From: Chloroflexota bacterium
GTDB taxonomy: Bacteria > Chloroflexota > Anaerolineae > J102
Reading direction: 5' to 3'
NCBI GenBank assembly: GCA_029782215.1
Contig: JAKOVD010000079.1
Location: 199,884-263,883, forward strand
DNA: 64,000 bases
In this document: positions 54,428-63,795 of the stretch, one piece after another
Position numbering within the stretch: the first letter of the stretch is position 1
How the letters are laid out: each line of letters opens with the position of its first letter
The notes under the pieces: model-generated
The model's database searches: none
What the model saw: only the letters and a program-made list of their open reading frames with translations
Told to the model about the DNA's origin: nothing
Position numbers and translations under genes: made by a program

Positions 54428-57208
54428 ATGCTTTCCGAGCCGCAGTCCAAGCGACATTCCCAACCGCATCTGCAACCCATCACCCTGGTCCGCGGCAAGC
54501 TCAACCGGCCACCAGTGACCAGTAGGTTGGTGCCGCGGCCCCGGCTCGGCGCCATATTGGCGCAGGGCCTTTTCGCGCCGCTGACCCTGGTGTGCGCAGG
54601 GGCGGGCTTCGGCAAGACGACGCTGGTCAGTTCCTGGCTGTCCTCTGCCCCTTCCAACCTGCCGGGCGCCTGGCTGACGCTGGACGAAAACGACAGCGAC
54701 CTCAGCACGTTCCTCAGCTACTTCGTTGCCGCTCTGCGCACCTTATTCGCGGATGCCTGCGCCGAAACGCTGGCGCTCATTCAGGCGCCTCATCATCCCC
54801 CGGCCCATCTGCTCCGCGCCACGCTCAGCAACGATCTGCTCCAGCTCCCCGGGCCTTTCGTCATCGTGTTGGACGATTACCAGGTGCTGGACGGCAAGGC
54901 AGTGCATGATCTGGTTGCCGATCTGCTCAGACACTGGCCGGCTTTCATGCACATGGTGCTGATCTCGCGGCATACTCCTCCCCTGCCGCTGGCCCGTCTG
55001 CGGGCCGCGGGGCAGCTTGTCGAGGTCCGAAGCCAGCACTTGCGCTTCACGCACGAGGAAGTGGGGGCCTACCTGGAGCGGGTGCTGGACAGGCCGCTGA
55101 GCGAACCAGCCCTGACCAGGCTGGAGCAGAAGACCGATGGCTGGATTGCCGGTGTGCAGCTTGTCACCCTTTCTTTGGCCGAGACGCGTGACCCCGAGGC
55201 GTTTCTCTCCACCCTGGCAAGCGCCGACGCCAACGTCGCCGACTACCTGGTCGATGAAGTCCTCTCGCGCCAACCGGTGGCCATCCAGAAGTTTCTCCTG
55301 ACCACCTCCGTCCTCGACCGTTTCAACGCCGCCGCGTGCGAGGCCGTGATGGAGGGCGACAATCCAGGGTGGTCGATTCGGGAGTGTCTCGATCATATCG
55401 AACGCGCCAATCTGTTTGTCACGGCTTTGGACAGCCAAAGGCAGTGGTACCGCTATCATCCCCTGTTTCAGGACCTTCTGCAGCAGAAGCTCCACAGTGA
55501 GATGGGGTCAGATGCGGTAGCGAGGCTTCACCGCCGGGCTGCTGCCTGGTTTGCCGGTCAGAACCTCATAGAAGAGGCGGCGCGGCACAGCAAGGAGGGC
55601 AATGATTTCGAGCAGGTGGCGCTGGCGATCGAGCGCGGTCTGGTCGACGTGCTCAATCGCGAGGATCGCCAGATGCTGGAGCGCTGGCTGCAGGTGCTGC
55701 CTGAGGACTTAGTTCGCAGGCGTCCGGGGCTGCGCATGGTCAAGATCTGGACCCTGCATTTTTCGTGGCAGCTTGGCGCGCTGGAGCAGGAATTGCAGCA
55801 GGTGGAACAGATGCTTGCTGAATCCGAAGCGCTGATGCAGGTGGACGATGTGCGGTACCTGCGCGGGCAGCTTTGTGAGCTGAACAGCCAGGCGGCATTT
55901 TTCGCCAACGCGCCAGCGCGCAGCATTGCCTATGCCCGGCAGGCGTTCGAGTTGCTGCCGTCCGCCTGGGCCTTCCCGCGCGGTGGGGCCATCCTTTATC
56001 AGGGTCTCAGCATGCAGGCCATGGGCCAGGGCCAGGATGCCGAAGAGGCGCTGCTTGAGCAGTATGGCTCTCTGCATGACAGACTGGATGGTTATGCACT
56101 TCGCCACCTGATGTCGTTGGGTTTCGTCTATCTCTTTTCGGGCCAGCTTGACAAGGCCAGGGAGAACGCCCATGTGCTGCTGCGTCAGGCCAGCCTCAGC
56201 GGCCTGCCGACCTTACAGGGTTGGGCCCAGCTCTTTCTCGGCACGGTGAGTTTTCACAGAAATGACCTGGAATCCGCCCGGAGGTACTTTGCCGAGATCG
56301 CCGAGGCTCGCTACAAGATCCATGCGCTCATCCCGCGCGACGGGTTGGCGGGTCTGGCCCTGGTGCAGTTCGCGTTGGGGGAGACCGCAGAGACCTGGCA
56401 GACCCTGGAGACACTGCGCCAGCTTGATCTTGACCGCATGGGATACGAAGGAGACCACACGCGCTCGCTGCGCGCCCGGTTGCTGATCATGTCGGGTGAT
56501 GCCGAGGGCGCCGGCCGCTGGGCCGACGAGTCCACAGCGCCGGTGCAGGATCGGCCGCTGCTGTGGCTTGAGGAGCCCCGGATCACGAGGGCGCGCGTCC
56601 TGATTGCGAGGAATAGCGGCGACGATGCGCGCCGGGCGCTCGAAGCCCTTGAGACGCTGTATGAGAGCGCCGAACGCACTTACAAGATGCCTCACCACAT
56701 CGAGATTCTGGCGCTGCAGGCGCTGGCGCTGGACGCCCTGGGCGATACCCAGCCGGCGCGGGCCACACTGCGTGAGGCGGTGGCGCTGTCAGTGCCCGGC
56801 GGTTTTGTCAGGATCTTCGTCGAGTTGGGACCACCCATGGCCAGGATGCTGGAAGAGATTGCCCGAGAAACCAGCGCCGGTGTCGCCAAGACGATCGGGC
56901 GGATACTGGTCGAGTTCCCCAAGCCATCACACCCTGCAGACAGCCTCTTGCGGCAGACTGGTCCGGGCATTTGGAGATCTGAGCTTGTGGAACCACTCAC
57001 CGAGCGCGAGCTCGATGTCCTGAAGTTGATGGCGGAGCGGCGGAGCGACAAGGAAATTGCCGCAGCGCTGACTCTGTCGCCCCTGACCGTGAAACGCCAT
57101 GCCATCAATATCTACGCTAAGTTGAACGTGCACGGGCGCTGGGATGCCGTGGTCAAGGCTGAGGAGTTGGGTATTCTCAACGCGAAGACGCAGACGCCAA
57201 CGCACTAA
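54428..57208 (+). CDS. MalT-like LuxR-family ATPase transcriptional regulator
   Basis: 926 residues from the ATG at 54428. An N-terminal STAND/NTPase domain has Walker A in CAGAGFGKTTLVSSW (residues ~56-66) and Walker B in FVIVLDDYQVL. A TPR-like superhelix spans the middle (DGYALRHLMSLGFVYLFSGQ, TLQGWAQLFLGTVSFHRND). The C-terminal LuxR helix-turn-helix is LTERELDVLKLMAERRSDKE followed by IAAALTLSPLTVKRHAINIYAKLNV. Such proteins bind an inducer and ATP, oligomerise and activate promoters. The carrier and arginine deiminase genes are directly downstream on the same strand and are the likely targets. No strong SD. Confidence 0.9.
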   Translation: MLSEPQSKRHSQPHLQPITLVRGKLNRPPVTSRLVPRPRLGAILAQGLFAPLTLVCAGAGFGKTTLVSSWLSSAPSNLPGAWLTLDENDSDLSTFLSYFVAALRTLFADACAETLALIQAPHHPPAHLLRATLSNDLLQLPGPFVIVLDDYQVLDGKAVHDLVADLLRHWPAFMHMVLISRHTPPLPLARLRAAGQLVEVRSQHLRFTHEEVGAYLERVLDRPLSEPALTRLEQKTDGWIAGVQLVTLSLAETRDPEAFLSTLASADANVADYLVDEVLSRQPVAIQKFLLTTSVLDRFNAAACEAVMEGDNPGWSIRECLDHIERANLFVTALDSQRQWYRYHPLFQDLLQQKLHSEMGSDAVARLHRRAAAWFAGQNLIEEAARHSKEGNDFEQVALAIERGLVDVLNREDRQMLERWLQVLPEDLVRRRPGLRMVKIWTLHFSWQLGALEQELQQVEQMLAESEALMQVDDVRYLRGQLCELNSQAAFFANAPARSIAYARQAFELLPSAWAFPRGGAILYQGLSMQAMGQGQDAEEALLEQYGSLHDRLDGYALRHLMSLGFVYLFSGQLDKARENAHVLLRQASLSGLPTLQGWAQLFLGTVSFHRNDLESARRYFAEIAEARYKIHALIPRDGLAGLALVQFALGETAETWQTLETLRQLDLDRMGYEGDHTRSLRARLLIMSGDAEGAGRWADESTAPVQDRPLLWLEEPRITRARVLIARNSGDDARRALEALETLYESAERTYKMPHHIEILALQALALDALGDTQPARATLREAVALSVPGGFVRIFVELGPPMARMLEEIARETSAGVAKTIGRILVEFPKPSHPADSLLRQTGPGIWRSELVEPLTERELDVLKLMAERRSDKEIAAALTLSPLTVKRHAINIYAKLNVHGRWDAVVKAEELGILNAKTQTPTH

Positions 57209-57239
57209 CCCTGGGATTCACTGTTTGTATGGGGAACTA

Positions 57240-57276
57240 CACCCCGATTACACCTTTTGGTGGTATCGCCGGGGTG
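57240..57276. promoter_or_regulatory. Long hairpin between the LuxR gene and the carrier operon
   Basis: CACCCCG (57240-57246) pairs with CGGGGTG (57270-57276). Inside, TACACC pairs with GGTGGTA (one bulge) around a TTTT loop. There is no T-tract after it. The inner ACACC-TTTT-GGTGGT dyad may be an operator for the MalT-like regulator or an RNA structure. Confidence 0.5.
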
Positions 57277-57318
57277 GGTAGTCATGTATACGTAGGGTAG
57301 ATGGAGGTGCAGCCGCCA

Positions 57319-57585
57319 ATGGAGTCGCTGACATTCGATAATCCTGCTTCCTACCTGATTCGCGTCCAGGGTCGGGTCTGGGAGAGCTGGTACGATCACT
57401 TCGAGGGAATGACGATCAGCCTGTTGGAGCTGAAAGATGGCTCACCCATCAGCACGTTGGTGGGCGTCCTCAGCGACCAGGCTGCTCTGGTCGGCGTGCT
57501 CTATATGCTCTACACCCTGCACCTGCCCGTTCTTTCCGTGGAATGTTTGGGCGCAGGAGTGCCTTTTCCTGTGCATTCTCAATAA
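57319..57585 (+). CDS. Small protein of unknown function upstream of the carrier gene
   Basis: 88 residues from the ATG at 57319, preceded by GGAGGTG; a second ATG at 57301 is also possible. The sequence contains NPASYLIRVQGRVWESWYDH, then FEGMTISLLELKDGSPISTL and LVGVLSDQAALVGVLYMLYT. It shows a compact alpha/beta pattern without membrane segments. Small proteins of this kind occur beside MalT-like regulators in related genomes, an impression I cannot verify here. Function unknown. Confidence 0.6.
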   Translation: MESLTFDNPASYLIRVQGRVWESWYDHFEGMTISLLELKDGSPISTLVGVLSDQAALVGVLYMLYTLHLPVLSVECLGAGVPFPVHSQ

Positions 57586-57647
57586 GCGCCGGTGAACCAG
57601 TTGACGGCGCCAGCGCCAAGTACACCTCTGCAAAGGAGCACCCCAAA

Positions 57648-59126
57648 ATGGCAGCAGCAACGCCCAAGAAGAGAAAATTCACATTCCCTTCCGCCTTCAC
57701 CATTCTGTTCATCCTGCTCGTTCTGATCGCAGTCGCCACGTGGGTCATTCCGGCGGGGCTGTACGATTACGACGCCGACGGCGCACCCATTCCCGGCACC
57801 TACCATAGCGTACCCGCCAACCCCCAGAAGCTGCTGACCAGCGCCCTCAAGGGTCCGATCAACGGCATGTACGGCATCGAGAATGATACCGGCAACGTCG
57901 ACGTGTGGAACTACGGCGAGTTGTTCGGCGCCATCGACGTTGCCATGTTCGTCCTCATCATTGGCGGTTTCCTGGGCGTGACGATGAAGACCGGCGCCAT
58001 CACCGCTGGCATCGCCTGGGTCGTGAGCAAGCTCAAGGGCAAAGAGAAGTGGATGTTCCCCATCCTGATGACCATCTTTGCCATCGGCGGCACGACCTAT
58101 GGAATGGCCGAGGAGACGCTTGCCTTCTATGCCTTGATCATCACCGTGATGCTCGCCGCCGGCTATGATGGGCTGGCTGCGGGCGCCTTGATTCTATTGG
58201 GCGCCGGGATTGGCACCCTGGGTTCCACCATCAACCCCTTTGCTACCGGCATTGCCTCCGGGTTTGCCGGAACGACGATCAGCGAAGGGCTGGTGGGACG
58301 GTTGGTCATCCTGGTGGTGGGGACGGCCCTGGGCATCCTCTTTGTGATGCGCTACGCCGAACGGGTCAGGAAAGACCCCTCCAAGTCGCTGATTTATGAC
58401 CAGAAGGCCGCCAACGAGAAGCAGTTCATGACCGGCGGCAGCGGAGCGGAGTCCGTCGAATTCACGGGCCGTCACAAGGTGATCCTCGTCCTCTTCTTCC
58501 TGGCCTTTGTGGTCATGGTCTACGGCGTCATTCCCTGGGCGGACCTGGGGCTGCCGATCCCGACCTGGTGGTGGTGGTTCCCGGAGATGACGGCTTGCTT
58601 CCTGTTCTTCGGTATCCTGATCGGCATTATCGGCAAGCTCGGTGAGAAGACATTGGTCGACACCTTCGTGGACGGCGCCAGGGACATGTTGGGCGTGGCG
58701 CTGATCATCGGCGTGGCCCGCGGTATCACGGTGGTCATGAACAACGGCCTGATCACGGACACCGTGCTGTACTGGGCGGAACAGGCAGTGTCGGGGCTCG
58801 GCGGCGTCGGCTTCATCATCGTCACCTACCTGCTTTACCTGCCTCTCTCCTTCCTAATTCCCTCCAGCTCGGGTCTGGCCACGGTGTCCATGCCGATCAT
58901 GGCCCCCCTCGCCCAGTTTGCTGGCGTCCCCAGCTACCTGGTCGTCACCGCCTACCAGACCGCGAACGGCCTTGTGAACCTGGTCACGCCCACTTCAGCG
59001 GTCGTCATGGGTGGTCTGGCCATCGCCCGCGTGGGCTACGGCACCTGGTGGCGCTTTGTGTGGCCGCTGCTGCTGCTTCTGGCTGCGCTCAGCATCGTGA
59101 TCCTGGCTGGCGGCGTGTTGCTCTAG
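57648..59126 (+). CDS. YfcC/ArcD-type membrane carrier
   Basis: 492 residues from the ATG behind AAAGGAGCACCCCAAA. Twelve or so membrane helices. The YfcC family pattern is present: FPSAFTILFILLVLIAVATW, then VIPAGLYDY at the N-terminus, IGGTTYGMAEETLAFYAL, LGAGIGTLGSTINPFATGIA, and near the end PLSFLIPSSSGLATVSMPIM and NLVTPTSAVVMGGLA. The family includes basic amino-acid (arginine/ornithine) exchangers and C4-dicarboxylate-like carriers. Its place before arginine deiminase supports arginine/ornithine or arginine/citrulline exchange. Confidence 0.88.
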   Translation: MAAATPKKRKFTFPSAFTILFILLVLIAVATWVIPAGLYDYDADGAPIPGTYHSVPANPQKLLTSALKGPINGMYGIENDTGNVDVWNYGELFGAIDVAMFVLIIGGFLGVTMKTGAITAGIAWVVSKLKGKEKWMFPILMTIFAIGGTTYGMAEETLAFYALIITVMLAAGYDGLAAGALILLGAGIGTLGSTINPFATGIASGFAGTTISEGLVGRLVILVVGTALGILFVMRYAERVRKDPSKSLIYDQKAANEKQFMTGGSGAESVEFTGRHKVILVLFFLAFVVMVYGVIPWADLGLPIPTWWWWFPEMTACFLFFGILIGIIGKLGEKTLVDTFVDGARDMLGVALIIGVARGITVVMNNGLITDTVLYWAEQAVSGLGGVGFIIVTYLLYLPLSFLIPSSSGLATVSMPIMAPLAQFAGVPSYLVVTAYQTANGLVNLVTPTSAVVMGGLAIARVGYGTWWRFVWPLLLLLAALSIVILAGGVLL

Positions 59127-59151
59127 GAGGCAAGAACACTGACCGGCCGAG

Positions 59152-59310
59152 GTGAGCAGAGAGGTCATCTTGGACAGCAAGGTCGAAGCCGCCATCCAGT
59201 TTGTCGAGAAGACCGGCAAGCGGGCCGCCATTGGCTCGCTGGAGGATATTGAGCAGATCGTCGCCGGCACGGCAGGCACCAACGTCGCCGTTGCTGCGGC
59301 CCAGAAATAA
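59152..59310 (+). pseudogene. arcC: C-terminal remnant of carbamate kinase
   Basis: A 52-codon frame from GTG (59152) to TAA (59310) contains DSKVEAAIQFVEKTGKRAAI, then GSLEDIEQIVAGTAGTNVAV. This is the last part of carbamate kinase, whose normal C-terminus reads PKVEAAxxFVExTGxxAxIxSLE...GxAGT. The remaining ~250 residues are absent; only about 25 bases separate this piece from the carrier gene. It lies where arcC would be expected in an arginine deiminase operon. Probably a deletion relic; a short translated product cannot be excluded. Confidence 0.75.
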
Positions 59311-59376
59311 CCGGACCCTGGGCCAGTTGTTTGGTCCTCCGGAACGGCCAACTCTCATACCAGTAGGAGATTCAAC

Positions 59377-60639
59377 ATGGAACAGTTCGGCGTCTACTCA
59401 GAAGTAGGCAAGCTGCGCAAAGTCATCGTTCACCGCCCTGACCTCAGCCTTAAGCGGCTGACCCCCTCCAACCACGATGAGCTGTTGTTTGACGATGTGC
59501 TCTGGGTGGAGCGCGCCCAGTGGGAGCACGACCAGTTTGTCGCCGCCATGCGCGCCCGCGGGGTCCAGGTCTTCCTCCTGCAGGATCTCCTGGCCGAGGC
59601 CCTGGCTGCCAGCGACGAGGGCCGCCGCCGGATGATCGAAATGGTGGCGTCCGAATATACGGTGGGCTGGTCGATGGTGGATGAGGTCCGTGAGTACCTT
59701 TGGCAGTTGAAACCTGACGTGTTGACCAGGCACCTCATCGGCGGGTTGACTGCCGGCGAGATGGGTGACCTCCTTGAAAAACACAGGGCCGTCTCCCTGG
59801 GCGCGGCGGCGCTTGATGATCCGGGCTACTTCGTGCTGCCTCCCGTCCCGAATTCTCTGTTTACTCGCGATTCGTCCTGCTGGATCTTCAACGGCGTGTC
59901 GGTCAACCCGATGTACTGGCCGGCCCGACGCCGGGAGTCGCTGAACCTGTTCGCCATCTACCGCTACCACCCGATGTTTCAGGACGCCAGCTTCGAATTC
60001 TGGTACCCGGAGCGCGGCGACGACGGGCGCTTCAACGCCCAGGACTTTGGCCAGGCTTCGCTTGAGGGCGGCGATGTGATGCCCATCGGCAACGGCACGG
60101 TGCTGATCGGCATGAGCGAACGCACCCAGGCCCGCATGATCGAGCAGATCGCCAAGAACCTGTTCGCTAAGGGGGCGGCCGAGCGCGTGATCGCCGCCGT
60201 GATGACCAAGGATCGTGCGCACATGCACCTGGACACAGTCTTCACTTTCCTGGACCGCGATATCGTCACGGCCTTCCCCAAGGTTGTCCACCAGATTCGC
60301 GCCATCAGCCTGCGTCCAGGCAAGAAGGATGGTGACTTTCACGTCACCGTCGAGAAGAACTTCCTTACCGCCGTGGCCGATGCTCTCAAGGTCAACAAGC
60401 TGACCGTGGTGGAAACCGGCGGCGACGAGTACCAGGCGCAGCGGGAGCAGTGGGATGACGCCAACAACACGGTGGCACTGGAACCGGGCGTCGTGGTATC
60501 CTATGAGCGTAACACGTACACGATCAGCAAGATGCGCCAGGCAGGCGTGGAAGTCATCCCTATCGCCGGGTTTGAGCTTGGCAAGGGTCGCGGCGGCGGC
60601 CATTGCATGACGTGCCCCATCCAGCGCGACGGCATCTAA
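59377..60639 (+). CDS. arcA: Arginine deiminase
   Basis: 420 residues. Conserved blocks are [55 protein letters not shown] (Asp), [20 protein letters not shown] (Glu), [16 protein letters not shown] (His-Asp) and the catalytic Cys in [16 protein letters not shown]. It hydrolyses arginine to citrulline and ammonium. The start ATG is preceded by TAGGAGATTCAAC. With a carrier upstream and an arcC relic between them, this is a reduced arc operon. No ornithine carbamoyltransferase is in the window. Confidence 0.97.
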   Translation: MEQFGVYSEVGKLRKVIVHRPDLSLKRLTPSNHDELLFDDVLWVERAQWEHDQFVAAMRARGVQVFLLQDLLAEALAASDEGRRRMIEMVASEYTVGWSMVDEVREYLWQLKPDVLTRHLIGGLTAGEMGDLLEKHRAVSLGAAALDDPGYFVLPPVPNSLFTRDSSCWIFNGVSVNPMYWPARRRESLNLFAIYRYHPMFQDASFEFWYPERGDDGRFNAQDFGQASLEGGDVMPIGNGTVLIGMSERTQARMIEQIAKNLFAKGAAERVIAAVMTKDRAHMHLDTVFTFLDRDIVTAFPKVVHQIRAISLRPGKKDGDFHVTVEKNFLTAVADALKVNKLTVVETGGDEYQAQREQWDDANNTVALEPGVVVSYERNTYTISKMRQAGVEVIPIAGFELGKGRGGGHCMTCPIQRDGI

Positions 60640-60651
60640 GGAGGACTCGCC

Positions 60652-60831
60652 ATGAGCAAGGCCTGGTCGTGGGTGGCTGGTATTTTCATCGCCCTGTGCA
60701 TCCTCGGTTTGATGGCGGCAGGCAGAGCCGAGCGGCGCTCCTACTGGGTGTCGCACGGCGCTGTGATGCAGCACGTCCAGCAGACGCACTCGCAGGTGGG
60801 CCCGCCCCAACCGAAGGCGCCGGGCCGCTAG
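60652..60831 (+). CDS. Small single-pass membrane protein
   Basis: 59 residues, with a strong SD (AAGGAGGACTCGCC) 12 bases after the arcA stop. One membrane helix near the N-terminus (WVAGIFIALCILGLMAAG), then a short soluble tail with RAERRSYWVSHGAVMQHVQQ. It sits between arcA and a P-type ATPase gene and is probably cotranscribed with both. It could be an accessory peptide of the pump, but there is no direct evidence. Family not recognised. Confidence 0.7.
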   Translation: MSKAWSWVAGIFIALCILGLMAAGRAERRSYWVSHGAVMQHVQQTHSQVGPPQPKAPGR

Positions 60832-60876
60832 ACCTGGTTTGTCCATCGCCTAGAAGCACGACTCAAAGGAGGAAGC

Positions 60877-63699
60877 GTGTCCGATCCCGCAGGCAGCCAG
60901 ACAAAGTGGTATAGCCTTACCGCCGAACAGGCAGCGCAGCAGCTTCAGGTCGACCCGGCCAAGGGGCTGAGCGCGGCCGAGGCCCAGCAGCGCTTGCAGA
61001 AGTACGGCCCCAACAAGCTGGCGGACAAGAAGAAAGAGCCGGGCTGGCAGGCCTTCCTGCGCCAGTACCGGGACTTCATGCAGATCCTTCTGGTGGGCGC
61101 AGCGATCGTCAACCAGATCTTTACCGGCGAGTGGGGCACCACCCTGGTGCTGCTTGGCTTGACGGTCTTCAACGCCGTTCTGGGCCGGAGCCAGGAAGCC
61201 AAAGCCGAGGCCAGTCTGGCGGCGCTGGAGAAGATGATGAAGAGCGTCGCCCGCGTGCGCCGCGACGGCGAGGCGGCGGAGATCGACGCCGAGAACCTGG
61301 TGCCGGGCGACATTGTGCTGATGGAGGCGGGCAACCGGGTTCCGGCCGATGGGCGTCTGTTCGTGACGGCGACGCTCGAGATCGAAGAAGCGGCTCTGAC
61401 CGGCGAGAGCGTGGCCTCGTCTAAGGACGCTGAGGTTATCGACAAACCCGAGGTGCCCCTGGGCGACCGCCACAACATGGCCTTCATGAACACGTCGGTG
61501 ACCCGCGGCCGCGGCGAGATGATCGTCACCACCACGGGCATGGGCACCGAGATGGGGCACATCGCCGACCTTCTGAACAAGACCGAGGCCGACAAAACCC
61601 CGCTGCAGAAGCAGCTTGACCGGCTGGTGGTCATCATCGCCGCCCTCGCCGGCGTCACCTTCATCCTGATGATCATCCTGGGCCTGCGCCAGGGGCAGGA
61701 GTTCGATGCCATCTTCCTGTCCGGCATCGCCCTGGCCATAGCGGCCATCCCCACCGGCATGCCCGCGGTCATCACCTCACTCTACTCGATGGGCACCCGG
61801 GTGCTGGCCAGCCAGAACGCCATCGTCAAACGCCTGCCGTCGGTGGAGACGCTGGGCTCGGTTTCGGCCATCTGCTCGGACAAGACCGGTACGCTGACGC
61901 TCAACAAGATGACGGCTGTCGAGTTTACGATCCCCGGCCAGAACCGTTACCGTGTCACAGGTGAGGGTTACGGCACCCAGGGAGAGCTGAGGCTGACTCG
62001 CGGCCTTGCCCCTGGCCAGCCCTGGCAGAAGGGGTCGCCAGCCTACACCACCGAGGGACAGATTCGCAGCGCTGGCGGCGCCAAGATCGACCTGGACCAG
62101 GTGATGCTGCCCATGGCCCTGTGCGCCGACGCCCGCCTGGACGGCGAGACGCTGATCGGCGACCCGACCGAGGGCGCCCTGATCGTGCTGGCGGAAAAAG
62201 GCGGCATCAGCGTGGACAGCGCCCGGGCGATGTTCCCGCGTGTGGCCGAGGTGCCCTTCGACTCCGACTACAAGTTCATGGCCACGTTCCACCACATGAA
62301 CGACGAGAAGGGCAAGCCGGTGGTGCGCGCCTTCGTCAAAGGGGCTCCCGACGTGCTCATCGCCCGCGGCGGCTATTTCTGGATGCCAGATGGGCCGGCA
62401 GCGGCGATGACTGACGAGGGCCGCAATTTGGCGCTGGCCGAGAACGAACGTATGGCCCAGGCTGGCGAGCGCGTCATGGTGGTGGCCCGCCGTGATTTCG
62501 ATGCGGCCACATTTGATCCGAAGGGTCCGGCCGGCGACGGCCGCCTGATCGACCTGGTGCAGGATCTGACCCTGTTGGCGATGGTCGGCATCGTCGACCC
62601 GCCGCGGGCCGAGGCCAAGGAGGCCATTGTCAAGTGCCACAGCGCCGGCATCCAGGTGCGCATGATCACAGGCGACCACGCCGTGACCGCGGCAGCCATC
62701 GGGCACGAGCTGGGCATCGAAGGCGAAGCATTGACGGGCGCGGAGTTCGCCGCCATTCCTGACGAGCAGTTGAAGGAGCGCCTGGACCAGATCGGCGTCG
62801 TCGCCCGGGTGGCGCCGGAGGACAAGATCCGGCTTGTCACGCTGCTCCAGCAGAAGCAGAACGTCGTGGCCATGACCGGCGACGGCGTCAACGATGCCCC
62901 GGCCCTCAAGAAGGCCGACATCGGCGTGGCGATGGGCATCACCGGCACTGAAGTCTCGAAGGGCGCCGCCGTGATGATCCTCACGGACGACAACTTCGCC
63001 ACCATCGTCAAGGCGGTGGAGTACGGCCGGGCGATCTATGACAACCTGTCCAAGTACGTTCGTTTCCAGATGACGGCGCTGGTGGCGTTTATCGTCTCTT
63101 ACCTGGGCGCTGCCTTCTTCCTGATCCTCGGCGGCGAGCCTTTTTCGCCCCTGGTGGTGCTCTGGATCAACTTCCTGGTGCAGGTGCCCATTGCCATCGC
63201 CCTGGGCTTCGACAGCCCACTTTCCGGCCTCATGGAACGCAAGCCGCGCCCCTTGAGCCAGCCTGTGTTGTCCAGGGCGCAGTGGGTCAGGCTGATCATC
63301 ATCGGCCTGCTCATCTCCGTCGTGACGCTGGCTGTGGAGACGACGTACGAGGCAAACAACCATGCGGTCGCGGTGACGATGGGCTTCGTCGTCTTCTCGC
63401 TGTTCAACGTCGCCATGGGTCTCAGCAACCGTTCTGAGACGGAAACGGTGTTTCAGATGAGCACGGTGGGTGACCGCCGCCAGCTCATCCTCTATGGCCT
63501 GGCCCTTCTGCTGACCATCCTGCCCACCGAGATGGGCTTCACACAGCGCATTCTGGGTGTCACCGAACTCAGCCGGGATCAATGGCTGCTCTGCATTGCC
63601 TTCGCCGTTGCCCTGACCCTGGTCTACGAAGTCATGAAATTCTTCTTGCGCCGGGGACGCCAGCCAGCGCTAGCCCCGGCTGCCAGCCCTAGCGCCTGA
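60877..63699 (+). CDS. P-type cation-transporting ATPase (P2-like) with atypical ion site
   Basis: 940 residues from a GTG behind AAAGGAGGAAGC. The N-terminal cation-ATPase domain is WYSLTAEQAAQQLQVDPAKG. Actuator motif ALTGES, phosphorylation Asp335 in CSDKTGTLTLNKM, nucleotide motif KGAPDV and hinge MTGDGVNDAPAL are intact, so it should be an active pump. The membrane ion site differs from Ca2+ pumps. M4 reads AAIPTGMPAVIT with Thr293 where SERCA has Glu309. M6 reads WINFLVQVPIAIAL with Val768-Gln769 in place of Thr-Asp. M5 lacks the usual Asn/Glu. The transported ion is therefore uncertain. Confidence 0.9.
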   Translation: MSDPAGSQTKWYSLTAEQAAQQLQVDPAKGLSAAEAQQRLQKYGPNKLADKKKEPGWQAFLRQYRDFMQILLVGAAIVNQIFTGEWGTTLVLLGLTVFNAVLGRSQEAKAEASLAALEKMMKSVARVRRDGEAAEIDAENLVPGDIVLMEAGNRVPADGRLFVTATLEIEEAALTGESVASSKDAEVIDKPEVPLGDRHNMAFMNTSVTRGRGEMIVTTTGMGTEMGHIADLLNKTEADKTPLQKQLDRLVVIIAALAGVTFILMIILGLRQGQEFDAIFLSGIALAIAAIPTGMPAVITSLYSMGTRVLASQNAIVKRLPSVETLGSVSAICSDKTGTLTLNKMTAVEFTIPGQNRYRVTGEGYGTQGELRLTRGLAPGQPWQKGSPAYTTEGQIRSAGGAKIDLDQVMLPMALCADARLDGETLIGDPTEGALIVLAEKGGISVDSARAMFPRVAEVPFDSDYKFMATFHHMNDEKGKPVVRAFVKGAPDVLIARGGYFWMPDGPAAAMTDEGRNLALAENERMAQAGERVMVVARRDFDAATFDPKGPAGDGRLIDLVQDLTLLAMVGIVDPPRAEAKEAIVKCHSAGIQVRMITGDHAVTAAAIGHELGIEGEALTGAEFAAIPDEQLKERLDQIGVVARVAPEDKIRLVTLLQQKQNVVAMTGDGVNDAPALKKADIGVAMGITGTEVSKGAAVMILTDDNFATIVKAVEYGRAIYDNLSKYVRFQMTALVAFIVSYLGAAFFLILGGEPFSPLVVLWINFLVQVPIAIALGFDSPLSGLMERKPRPLSQPVLSRAQWVRLIIIGLLISVVTLAVETTYEANNHAVAVTMGFVVFSLFNVAMGLSNRSETETVFQMSTVGDRRQLILYGLALLLTILPTEMGFTQRILGVTELSRDQWLLCIAFAVALTLVYEVMKFFLRRGRQPALAPAASPSA

Positions 63700-63795
63700 C
63701 GCCACTCCCTAGCAGCGAGGGCGCTGCCTTATCGTCCTCGCCATTCCTCATCCCATCTGAACCCATACTCACAGTTTGCACGGAGGTAAGCACAA

